Below are positions 1-7,347 of a DNA stretch of 64,000 nucleotides, piece after piece. A program made the position numbers and the translations under genes. The DNA is from Streptomyces profundus (GTDB taxonomy: Bacteria > Actinomycetota > Actinomycetes > Streptomycetales > Streptomycetaceae), in contig NZ_CP082362.1 in the NCBI RefSeq assembly GCF_020740535.1, forward strand, positions 3,718,501-3,782,500. Reading direction: 5' to 3'. The notes beneath the pieces are model-generated. The model was not told the origin of the DNA. It made no database searches and saw only the letters and a list, made by a program, of their open reading frames with translations. Numbering within the stretch: the first letter of the stretch is position 1; each line of letters begins with the position of its first letter.

Positions 1-1712
1 CCGACGCCGCCGAGCGGCACGTCCGAGCCGAACGTGATGGTGAACGGGACGGTCCTGGCGCTGCCCGGCTCGGCGACCACGGTCGGCGGCTCGACGCGTA
101 CGGCGCCCTCGCCGGTGTCCCGCAGTTCGAGGCGCAGCTCGTGCGGCCGGCCGTCGTTGTTCTCGATCCGCAGCGAGCCGTCGATCGAGCCGCCCGGGTG
201 CAGTTCGCCGTCCTCGACGGTGACGATGCCCTGGACCAGCGGCGGTCCCTCCGTCACCCGGGTGGGGAAGGGGCGTTCGTCGGCGACCACCCCGGGGGCC
301 GCCATCTCGCTGGTGAACGCCAGCGCGCCCACGGCGTTCTCGGGGACGGTGATCTCGCCGGTGAACACCAGGTCGCCCGCCCGCCGGTCACCGTTTCGCC
401 CGTCGTCGCCGAGGGGGACCTCCACCGGCTCGAAGCCCTCGCCGGTGAGCCGCGCGTTGGCGTACAGCCCGGCGAGCTGCTCCGGGTCGTCGATGGTGAC
501 GTTCTCCCTGGTCTGGAGCTGGGCCTCGACGAGTACCGTCTCCCCGGGGTTGGGCGAGGGCGGCTCGACCGTGACAAAGGACAGGACGCGGCCCTGCCAG
601 ATGGCGCTGACCGCCGCCTCCATGGCGGGGCCGTCCTCGGCCGGCTCCAGGTGCACCGTCCAGGTGCCGGGTTTGGGATCGCTGACGCGCAGCGCCTCGA
701 CGGCGGTGTTCTGGCCGCTGATCTCGAAGGTCGACCCCTCGAACGTGCCCTGCCTCGGCACCTCGCGCCCGTCCGGGTCGAGGTAGGTGACGCGCACCCC
801 GGGCGCGCCCTTGGCGACGGTGATCGAGCCGTCGGTCGCGATCGGGGGGATCACGACGTCGAGATCGACGGGCGGCACGCCCTTGTCGCCGATCTGGACC
901 GCCGCGCAGCGGGCCGAGGCGAACGTCGACTGGAGCGCGTCCAGCAGATCCCCCGAGTTCTGGACGACCCTCATCTCCGGTACGGCGTCGGGGAGGTTGG
1001 CGCAGCCCTCGGCGTAGCCGCCCTCGGCCATCTCGCGCAGCGCCGCCTCGTCGATCTGGTCGCCGAAGCCCAGCGGCCACACCTGGACGTTGTTCGCCCT
1101 GGCCTCGGCGAGGGTGGCCCGCAGCGCGGCGCCCGCGTTGTTCTGGCGGGCCTCGGGGGAGTCGCCGTAGTTGAGGCTGTCCCGGACGTCGAGCCGGCCG
1201 TCGGTCAGCAGGAAGATCACCCGGGGGGTGTCCGGATCGCCCTCGGACAGCCGGCCCACCGCCTGGGCGAGGGCCGCCGGATGGTCGGTGCCCGGGCCGA
1301 TCACCTCGCGGTCGGGACGGGCCAGGCCCCGCACACACTCGCTGATCAACTGCCGTCCGTCGGCGTCGAGTTCGGTGCGCTGGCACGCCTCGACCGCCGC
1401 GACCTGGCCCTCCCGCTCCGCGCTGCCGAAGCCGATGACGATGGCCTGGGACTCCTCCGAGAGCTCCGCCTGGGCGATGGTGGTCGCCGCGTCGACCTCC
1501 CGCAGCAGGTCCTCGTCCGAGAGGCTGTCCGACTGGTCGACGACGATGGCGAAGTCGATGGGGGCGACCCCCGAGCCCGCCCCCGTCTCCTCGTCGTCCT
1601 GCGCGTTGGCCGGGGTCGGGGGCGGCGCCAGCGCGGCGCTCAGCGCGAGGGCGAGCCCCGCCGCCAGCAGGCCGACCCGGCGCGTGCCACGTCCCGTGGC
1701 TGGGGCGCCCAT
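1..1712 (-). CDS. Secreted vWA-domain protein, 3' end off the window
   Basis: The reading frame starts at the ATG at 1712 and stays open to base 1, so the C-terminus lies outside. Residues 1-37 form a Sec signal peptide (RR near 11-12, an Ala/Leu core, likely cleavage after A35-N36-A37). A von Willebrand factor A domain follows, with a complete MIDAS DxSxS motif (D59, S61, S63), a TDG loop and a GFGDQID strand, so it probably binds a divalent metal and an extracellular ligand. After about residue 270 the chain looks like stacked beta-sandwich domains of chloride-channel-accessory or vWA-adhesin type. The start codon overlaps the stop of the SPFH-like gene as ATGA, so the two are translationally coupled. 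It is the last visible gene of a four-gene operon. The exact role is unknown. Confidence 0.85.
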   Translation of the reverse strand, partial: MGAPATGRGTRRVGLLAAGLALALSAALAPPPTPANAQDDEETGAGSGVAPIDFAIVVDQSDSLSDEDLLREVDAATTIAQAELSEESQAIVIGFGSAEREGQVAAVEACQRTELDADGRQLISECVRGLARPDREVIGPGTDHPAALAQAVGRLSEGDPDTPRVIFLLTDGRLDVRDSLNYGDSPEARQNNAGAALRATLAEARANNVQVWPLGFGDQIDEAALREMAEGGYAEGCANLPDAVPEMRVVQNSGDLLDALQSTFASARCAAVQIGDKGVPPVDLDVVIPPIATDGSITVAKGAPGVRVTYLDPDGREVPRQGTFEGSTFEISGQNTAVEALRVSDPKPGTWTVHLEPAEDGPAMEAAVSAIWQGRVLSFVTVEPPSPNPGETVLVEAQLQTRENVTIDDPEQLAGLYANARLTGEGFEPVEVPLGDDGRNGDRRAGDLVFTGEITVPENAVGALAFTSEMAAPGVVADERPFPTRVTEGPPLVQGIVTVEDGELHPGGSIDGSLRIENNDGRPHELRLELRDTGEGAVRVEPPTVVAEPGSARTVPFTITFGSDVPLGGV

Positions 1713-2956
1713 CACGCGTCCCAGTCGTCGAAGTCGTCGCTGGCGCGCCCGCCGGGGCGCGCCGCGCCCCCGCGGCCCACCCGGTCCTCCCGGTCGTCCC
1801 GGTCGTCCCGGTCGTCGGGGGAGTCGGGGGAGCCGGGGTTCGGGCCCCGGGCGCCTGGCGCCGCCTCCGGCCCGTCGTCCCCGGCCCAGAACGGCGGCGG
1901 CCGGTGGGGGGCGCCGTCGGACGGGGGCAGCCGGCCGGCGGGGAGGCGAGGGGCGAGGACCTGGTCCATGGTGTTGCCGACCACGCCGCCCGACCTGGAC
2001 CGCAGATACTGGATGACCTCGTACATGTGCTCGCCGATGTCGTGCCGCTCCAGGTGTCCGCTGTCGAGCATCCGGCTGAACAGCTCGATCGACACCTGCT
2101 GCTCCTCGCGCCACTCCTGGCGGATGAGGTTGCGGATCTCCAGCTCCCGCCCCGGCTCCCTGGCCATGAACCCGGCGATCTGCCCGATGTTGCCGCGCCG
2201 CAGCATCTGCTCGAACTCCTCGGCGCGGGCGGCGACCCTTCGTGACTCCCACTCCTCGCGGCGGCCCGAGACGCGCAGTTCGTGCTCCAGATCGGTGTGT
2301 TCCCGCTCGCGGTCGGCGACCCGTTCGCTGAGGTCGATGAAGACATGCACCTTGGTCCGCAGCCCCAGGTCCTCGCCGAGGGCGAACCGCCCCGAGACGA
2401 GCTCGGCCCGCACCGCCCGGTCGACCCGCTCCGCCTCGGTGAGCGCGTACTGCCGGGAGACGTCGCGCAGCCGCTCCAGCAGATCGTCGCGGAGCAGTTC
2501 GGCGGCGTCCCACACCTGGCGGTCCACCACCAGCGACGGGTCCTCCACCTCCCAGTGGACGCGGGCCTCGGCCTCGAAGAACTCCGCGTCGCCCGCGGCC
2601 GGCAGACTGATGCCGAACTCGGTCACATGCCGGCCGAGCGCCACCTCGAACGCGGTGAACGGGCCCCGCAACAGGGGCTTGTCGTAGTCCTCGCGCCGGT
2701 CCGGCCAGAGCACCGTGCGGCCACCGTTGCGGTAGCGCAGCACGGCGATCACCTGCCCGCTCTCCTGGCGGTACGGGGTGGGGCACTCCCGCAGCAGCGG
2801 CCCGATGGGGGCCTTCCTGCCCGCCCCGCGCCCCGGCCGCCGGCGAGCCCCCGGCGGTTCCCTCCTGACGTTCTCGTCCCGCCCGTTCGCGTTCCGCGCG
2901 TTCCCCTTGTCCGCCCGCCGTTCCTCGCGGTCGGCCTGGGCTGCCCTGTCACTCAC
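1712..2956 (-). CDS. SPFH/band-7-like protein with acidic tail
   Basis: This 414-residue protein starts at GTG 2956, overlapping the upstream NTPase gene by 8 bases; a longer reading to 3067 lies inside that gene and is rejected. Residues 1-50 are basic and disordered. Residues about 98-210 read like an SPFH (stomatin/prohibitin) domain: a beta-rich stretch with an EARVHWEVEDP segment, then a long amphipathic helix and a KVHVFIDLSE strand. A charged coiled coil covers about 210-255, a helical region follows, and the tail is a low-complexity Asp/Arg run. No transmembrane segment is visible, so membrane attachment would need a partner. SPFH proteins build ring-like scaffolds, so it may scaffold this operon's proteins; that is inference. 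The family call comes from pattern only. Confidence 0.7.
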   Translation of the reverse strand: MSDRAAQADREERRADKGNARNANGRDENVRREPPGARRRPGRGAGRKAPIGPLLRECPTPYRQESGQVIAVLRYRNGGRTVLWPDRREDYDKPLLRGPFTAFEVALGRHVTEFGISLPAAGDAEFFEAEARVHWEVEDPSLVVDRQVWDAAELLRDDLLERLRDVSRQYALTEAERVDRAVRAELVSGRFALGEDLGLRTKVHVFIDLSERVADREREHTDLEHELRVSGRREEWESRRVAARAEEFEQMLRRGNIGQIAGFMAREPGRELEIRNLIRQEWREEQQVSIELFSRMLDSGHLERHDIGEHMYEVIQYLRSRSGGVVGNTMDQVLAPRLPAGRLPPSDGAPHRPPPFWAGDDGPEAAPGARGPNPGSPDSPDDRDDRDDREDRVGRGGAARPGGRASDDFDDWDA

Positions 2957-5267
2957 CGGTGGGTCTCCTTCCTCGTGCCGCGTGCCACAGCCGGTGCGCG
3001 ACGTCGGTGTCCAACGGCCGGTCGGGATCGCGTACCTGCCGGTCGAGCAGATGGCGCAGCCGATCACGGTCCCGGCCCTCGATGGCGAGGCGCGGCAGGA
3101 AGCCGGCCAGCGTCGCCAGTTGTTCCTCGTCCGCCGCGGCCCGCCGGATCCAGCTGCCCATCCCGTCGAGCCCCGGCGCGGCCGACCTGGGGGTGGCGAG
3201 CGTGTGTCCGACCAGGTCGGCGACCCGGCCCGCCACCGCCGGACGGGTGGCGATCAGCGCTCCGCAGAGCGTCCAGTCCGAGCGCCGCTCCAGCTCCTGG
3301 TTGTCCCGCAGGCCCCACAGGAACGTGACGGGGGTGCGGATCGCCCTGAGCATGGTCAGCAGCACCAGGTCCGCGTACGCGCGGCGGCCGTCCCGCAGCC
3401 AGCGGCCCATGCGTTCGATCACCACCTCCGGCTCGGGGCCGGCCAGCAGGCGGGTCACGCTCAGCGAGACCGTCGCCAGCAGCGTGCCGTCCTCGTCGCG
3501 GCGGATCGCCTTGCCGAGCTCCTCAAGCGAGGCGGCCACCGAGCCGGCCGCGAGGCCGTAGCCGTGGGCCACGGCCGCGGCCTCCCGCAGCCCGAGGTGG
3601 GCGCCCTTCGCCCACTGCTTGAGGAGGCTCCCCACCGCCGGCTGGATCGTCGGCTCGTGGGCGGCCTGCGCGAGCACGGTCGCGACGGCGAGCCGTGGCC
3701 CGTCGGGGTTGCCCAGGGCCATGGGCCGCACGATGTCGCCGTAGCCGTGGAGCCAGTCCCAGGAGCAGAGCACCCCGGCGGCCACCGCGGCCCGCACCCA
3801 CACCTGGGGGCGCGGGTCCTCGCACAGTTCGCGCAGCCAGTGCCCGACCGGACCGCGCGCGGAGTGGTGGCCCTCCCACACCTCGCGCAGCACGGCGGTG
3901 GCGAGCCCGTGGCCCCGGAACGCGATGACCCGCGCGGGCGCCTGGGTGAGCCCCAGATCCACCTCGTCGTCGAAGAGTTCGGCGCGGGCCAGGGCGGGCC
4001 GCAGCTCGGCATGGGTGCCGAAGATCCGGCGGCCGGGCGGGTTCTCCGGGTCGAGCGTGACGCCGAGTTCCCAGGCCAGCTGGTCGGCCGCCTCGGTGAC
4101 CAGCCCGTAGGGCGAGCCGTTGAAGACCGCGACCGCGATCCGGAAGGCCGCGGTGCGGATGACCGGCATCGCGGCGGGCAGCTGCCCGGGCCGGTCGGCG
4201 CCGGCGAACCAGAGCCGCGCCTGCCGGGTCGCGAAGCCCGCGCAGGCCGCGCGCAGTTCCTCGTCCGTCAGCTCCCCCAGCAGGTGCCGGGCGAGATGGT
4301 CGGCGAGGTGGGCGGCCTCGGCCGGCAGCGGCTCCTGGAGGCCGATGGCCTCCAGCACGTCGGCGCGCCGCGCCAACTCCTCGGCCGCCGGCAGCGAGCC
4401 GGCGGGGGCGCCCCGCAGCCGCTCCCGCAGATGACGGCCGAGCACCTCCCGGGCCGGCGGGGGCACGAACCCGGCGGCATGGCGTCCGCGCAGCAGCCGG
4501 TCGGCGAGGTCGCCACCGCTCACCACGATGACCAGGAACGCCCCGACCCTGGCCAACTGGGCGCTGAGCCGGTCGAGATGCATCTCCGTCAGCGGTGCGC
4601 CCCCCGCGTCGGGGGCGTCCTGGCCGCCGGCCGCGGCCGTGGCGGCCACCGTCTCCTCGTCGGGGAGCTTGAGCAGATAGCCGGTGCCGGCGCGGAACAC
4701 GCCCTCCGTCAGCACGCGCGGATCCGTGGCGGGGTCGAGCCGGTTGACGCCGTCGGTGGCCAGCTCGGCCAGCAGCGTCAGGGCGGTGGAGACGCGCCCG
4801 CTGCCCGGCTCGCCGCAGAGGACGAGCAGGTTGCCGGCCCGCAGCCGCTCCTTCATCCGCGGGTAGCCGGGTGCCTGGAGGTAGACGGCGTCGAGGCGCG
4901 CCAGCGCCTCGGCCGGCACCGGGCCGTCCAGCAGGGCGGGTGGGCCGCCCGGTGTCGGTCCGACGAAGAAGTAGTTGCCCTCGAAGTACTGGTTGTCGCG
5001 GCCCACGCTGATGGTGCGGTGGCGGGCGAGGTTGTCCCGGGCGGCGCGCGCCGTCCTCGCGCCGCCGGCGTCCTCGCCGTCGCCGAGGCCGCCGACGGCG
5101 GAGCGGAACGGGTCGGGCGGCTCCTCCCCATGGCCGGCCGAGCCGTCCTGGTCGGCCCCCGCGCGCTCCCCCTCGCGGGCGCCGTCCCTCTCGCGCGCGC
5201 CGGGTCCTGCCGCGTCCGCCGGCTCATCGGCGGGGGACTCCGCCTCCGGCTCCTCCTGGTCACTCAC
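2949..5267 (-). CDS. P-loop NTPase with N-terminal Asn/Gln motif and helical repeats
   Basis: The protein has 772 residues. Residues 1-80 are acidic and disordered. Residues 86-103 hold a short motif (SVGRDNQYFEGNYFFVG) matching one in the C-terminus of the neighbouring cyclase-fold protein. A P-loop follows at 152-161 (GEPGSGRVST), with arginine where lysine is canonical, and a hydrophobic FLVIVVSGGD strand near 245 may be the Walker B position. From about residue 400 to the end it is helical repeats of HEAT/TPR style. This layout (short motif, NTPase, solenoid) resembles STAND/NLR-type signalling ATPases. The start at 5267 overlaps the upstream stop by 4 bases. A role as an oligomerising switch in a conflict or signalling system is inferred. 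The P-loop substitution may weaken ATP hydrolysis. Confidence 0.75.
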   Translation of the reverse strand: MSDQEEPEAESPADEPADAAGPGARERDGAREGERAGADQDGSAGHGEEPPDPFRSAVGGLGDGEDAGGARTARAARDNLARHRTISVGRDNQYFEGNYFFVGPTPGGPPALLDGPVPAEALARLDAVYLQAPGYPRMKERLRAGNLLVLCGEPGSGRVSTALTLLAELATDGVNRLDPATDPRVLTEGVFRAGTGYLLKLPDEETVAATAAAGGQDAPDAGGAPLTEMHLDRLSAQLARVGAFLVIVVSGGDLADRLLRGRHAAGFVPPPAREVLGRHLRERLRGAPAGSLPAAEELARRADVLEAIGLQEPLPAEAAHLADHLARHLLGELTDEELRAACAGFATRQARLWFAGADRPGQLPAAMPVIRTAAFRIAVAVFNGSPYGLVTEAADQLAWELGVTLDPENPPGRRIFGTHAELRPALARAELFDDEVDLGLTQAPARVIAFRGHGLATAVLREVWEGHHSARGPVGHWLRELCEDPRPQVWVRAAVAAGVLCSWDWLHGYGDIVRPMALGNPDGPRLAVATVLAQAAHEPTIQPAVGSLLKQWAKGAHLGLREAAAVAHGYGLAAGSVAASLEELGKAIRRDEDGTLLATVSLSVTRLLAGPEPEVVIERMGRWLRDGRRAYADLVLLTMLRAIRTPVTFLWGLRDNQELERRSDWTLCGALIATRPAVAGRVADLVGHTLATPRSAAPGLDGMGSWIRRAAADEEQLATLAGFLPRLAIEGRDRDRLRHLLDRQVRDPDRPLDTDVAHRLWHAARGRRPTGE

Positions 5268-6061
5268 GCCGGGCCCCTCCCGTCGTCCTCGGGGGCCTTG
5301 GCCGGCGCCTTGGCGATGCCGGTGAACGGGCCCTGGAACACGTTGTCGCTGAAGACCTGGTTGTCGCCGGCCACCTGGAACACCTGGCCCCGGGCCCGGG
5401 GGGCCGTGGTGCCGGCGCGGTCCGGCGCGGGGCCCTGGCGGTCCCGCCGGCCGGGCAGCAGGAACCAGGCGGTCTCGTCCGTCTCCTTGTTGCCGACCCG
5501 GTGTGGGACGTAGTCGTCGGGTTCGATGTAGCGGCCCCCCTCGCGTACCACCGTGCGGTAGAGCGGGTCGGAGACCACCAGGAGGAAGTCAGCGCCCGCC
5601 TCGTCGATCGCCCGCTTCGCCGCCTCGCTGTCGCACAGCCGACAGGTGAGGTCGACGGCGCGTCCCACCAGCCCCTCGGCGTCGATCACGACCGGACCCG
5701 CGTGCATTGCGACCCGTAATCGCAGCGGCACCCCGCCGGCGCGGTTGTGTTCCCTGACGCCCTGGCGCAGCGTCTCCACCCACCGGCCGACCAGGTCGAC
5801 CTGGGGGACGGAGGGCTCGACGGTCGCCAGGATCCCGTCGCCCCTGTCCTCCTTGCGCAGCTCACCGGGGAGCACGCCGACGGCGTCGCCCGCCTCCTCG
5901 AACGCCCGGTACATCGCGCGCCGCAGGCTCTTCTTGGCGTCGATGGCGAGCCGGCCCGAGCCGCACGCGTCGACGGAGATCACCAGCCGGGTGAGGGCCC
6001 TCCCCGAAGCTCCCCGACGGTGTTCCCCCGGCCCGCCGTCGGGCGCTCTCCCAGCACTCAT
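5264..6061 (-). CDS. Nucleotidyl-cyclase-fold protein with C-terminal Asn/Gln motif
   Basis: This 265-residue protein has a class III nucleotidyl cyclase core. Residues 26-36 (VISVDACGSG) give the first metal-aspartate position (D31), 74-76 (GDG) the second, 115-125 (LRVAMHAGPVV) is a typical cyclase strand and turn, and 132-145 the following helix. The usual Asn of the catalytic Asn-Arg pair appears as Asp, with Arg141 kept, so activity is uncertain. Residues 225-248 form a glycine-bounded motif (GQVFQVAGDNQVFSDNVFQG) matching the N-terminal motif of the next gene's NTPase. The gene is first in the operon, 199 bp downstream of a Crp/Fnr gene on the same strand. It could be an effector or a sensor; both are inference. 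Confidence 0.75.
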   Translation of the reverse strand: MSAGRAPDGGPGEHRRGASGRALTRLVISVDACGSGRLAIDAKKSLRRAMYRAFEEAGDAVGVLPGELRKEDRGDGILATVEPSVPQVDLVGRWVETLRQGVREHNRAGGVPLRLRVAMHAGPVVIDAEGLVGRAVDLTCRLCDSEAAKRAIDEAGADFLLVVSDPLYRTVVREGGRYIEPDDYVPHRVGNKETDETAWFLLPGRRDRQGPAPDRAGTTAPRARGQVFQVAGDNQVFSDNVFQGPFTGIAKAPAKAPEDDGRGPA

Positions 6062-6260
6062 CGTCCCGCCCCTTCGCGTGGTGGTGCGTCACCAGCGAGT
6101 CTGCTCACCCGCTCCCCATCGCGATGTGGCCGTTTACACACTGGGGCGGAACCGCCCCCGTGATCGCTTCCCCCGCATGTCGCCACCCCTGTCTCCCCCG
6201 TCCTCCCGCTACGAGTTCGTTCCCGTGGACCGCGTTTCGCTCAGCGCCCCGCCCGCTTCG

Positions 6261-6947
6261 TCACAGTTCTCCGCCCTCGGCGAGCAGCCGCAGGAGCGGG
6301 AGGTCGGAGATGACCAGCCGCCGGGGCCTGGTGCGGATGACGTCCTGCTCGCGCAGCAGCCGCAGCGACTTCGCGACGGCCTCCCTGCTGGTGCCGATCG
6401 CCGCCGCCAGATCGTGCTGCGGCAGCGGCAGATCCACGACCGTTCCCCCCTCCACCTCGCGTCCCGTCCTCTCGGTGAGTTCCAACAGCCGGATGGCCAG
6501 GCGCCGCAGCACCGTTCCCGAGGCCAGCTCGCGACGTTCCTGGTCCGAGCTGCGCAGCCGGGAGCTGAGTTGCCGCATCACGAGGGTGGTGGCCACCGGG
6601 CGGCTGGCGAGGAAGCCACGGAAGCGTCCCCCGGGCAGGACCGTCGCGCGCAGTTCGCCCAGCGCCTTCACCGTCGCGCTGCGCGGCCTGTCGTCCACGG
6701 CGGCGAGCTCGCCCACCAGATCGCCCGCTCCCCGCAGGGCGAGGATGAGCCGGCTCCCCCGGTCGGTGCTGACCTGCGCGACCGACCAACCGGAGAGGAT
6801 CACCAGGACGAAGGTGGTGCGATCGCCCTCCTGGATCATGACCTCCCCGGGGGCATAGCTGCGCAGGGCCCCCAGACCGATCAAATCCCTGCGGTCCTGT
6901 GGTGGAAGAGCATCAAGGAAGGCACGCCCCTGACCGAATAGGCTCAT
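6261..6947 (-). CDS. Crp/Fnr-family transcriptional regulator
   Basis: The 228-residue protein has the family's standard length and order: a cyclic-nucleotide-binding beta-roll (about 5-115), a long dimer helix (about 118-145) and a winged helix-turn-helix (about 170-215, with LPLPQHDLAAAIGTSREAVA). The phosphate-binding cassette is intact: GEL at 79-81 and RSA at 89-91 align with Glu72, Arg82 and Ser83 of E. coli CRP, which contact cAMP. This differs from Fnr types, and there is no N-terminal cysteine cluster. It therefore probably binds a cyclic nucleotide. It sits just upstream of a cyclase-fold gene on the same strand, which suggests, but does not prove, a functional link. Confidence 0.9.
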   Translation of the reverse strand: MSLFGQGRAFLDALPPQDRRDLIGLGALRSYAPGEVMIQEGDRTTFVLVILSGWSVAQVSTDRGSRLILALRGAGDLVGELAAVDDRPRSATVKALGELRATVLPGGRFRGFLASRPVATTLVMRQLSSRLRSSDQERRELASGTVLRRLAIRLLELTERTGREVEGGTVVDLPLPQHDLAAAIGTSREAVAKSLRLLREQDVIRTRPRRLVISDLPLLRLLAEGGEL

Positions 6948-7347
6948 ATGAATTCCCGGTATGAACGATCTGGCGAGGCATATGTTTCACGATGTCGATC
7001 GTCACCCGGATTCCCCCGTAAGTCATCTACCACGCGTGCGCGAGGTAGCTGAGCGTAGGCCCAACCCCGGGGCCCCGCAAGGCGGTTCACACCAAACGCA
7101 ACAGAGAATGCGTCCTGGTTCAGAAACCCCGCACGTAACGGCGGTACCTGCGGAGAATTCGCGGTGACCTTCGAAAAGATATAGGGCCGTCGTGGATGCC
7201 GAAAGCGCGGCGACCCCGTTCTTCGATCTCCTGTGCGAACCCGTGGGCGGGGGTGCCCGGTGACGGGTGGCGCCCGCTCCCGCTGAGACGCCTGCCCCCG
7301 TGGCCGGCGGCCGGGCGTAGAGTGCCGACCGACCAGGGGGAAGAGCG
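6948..7347. other. Divergent intergenic region, Crp/Fnr versus SARP regulator
   Basis: These 400 bp separate two divergent regulator genes and must hold both promoters. I see no convincing coding frame: the one ATG-initiated frame (6961-7167) has no ribosome site and no recognisable product. A TAGAGT hexamer about 30 bp before the SARP start could be a -10 box, and GGGGGAAG at about 7337 is the SARP ribosome-binding site. No clear CRP-type palindrome was found here. Confidence 0.4.

Noticed and set aside
141..5513. Very long open frames on the plus strand (141-2687 and 2778-5513)
   Set aside because: They lie antisense to the operon; their products are Arg/Gly/Pro-rich with no domain, as expected for shadow frames in GC-rich DNA.
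6961..7167. Small plus-strand frame between the Crp and SARP genes
   Set aside because: No ribosome site and no recognisable sequence.
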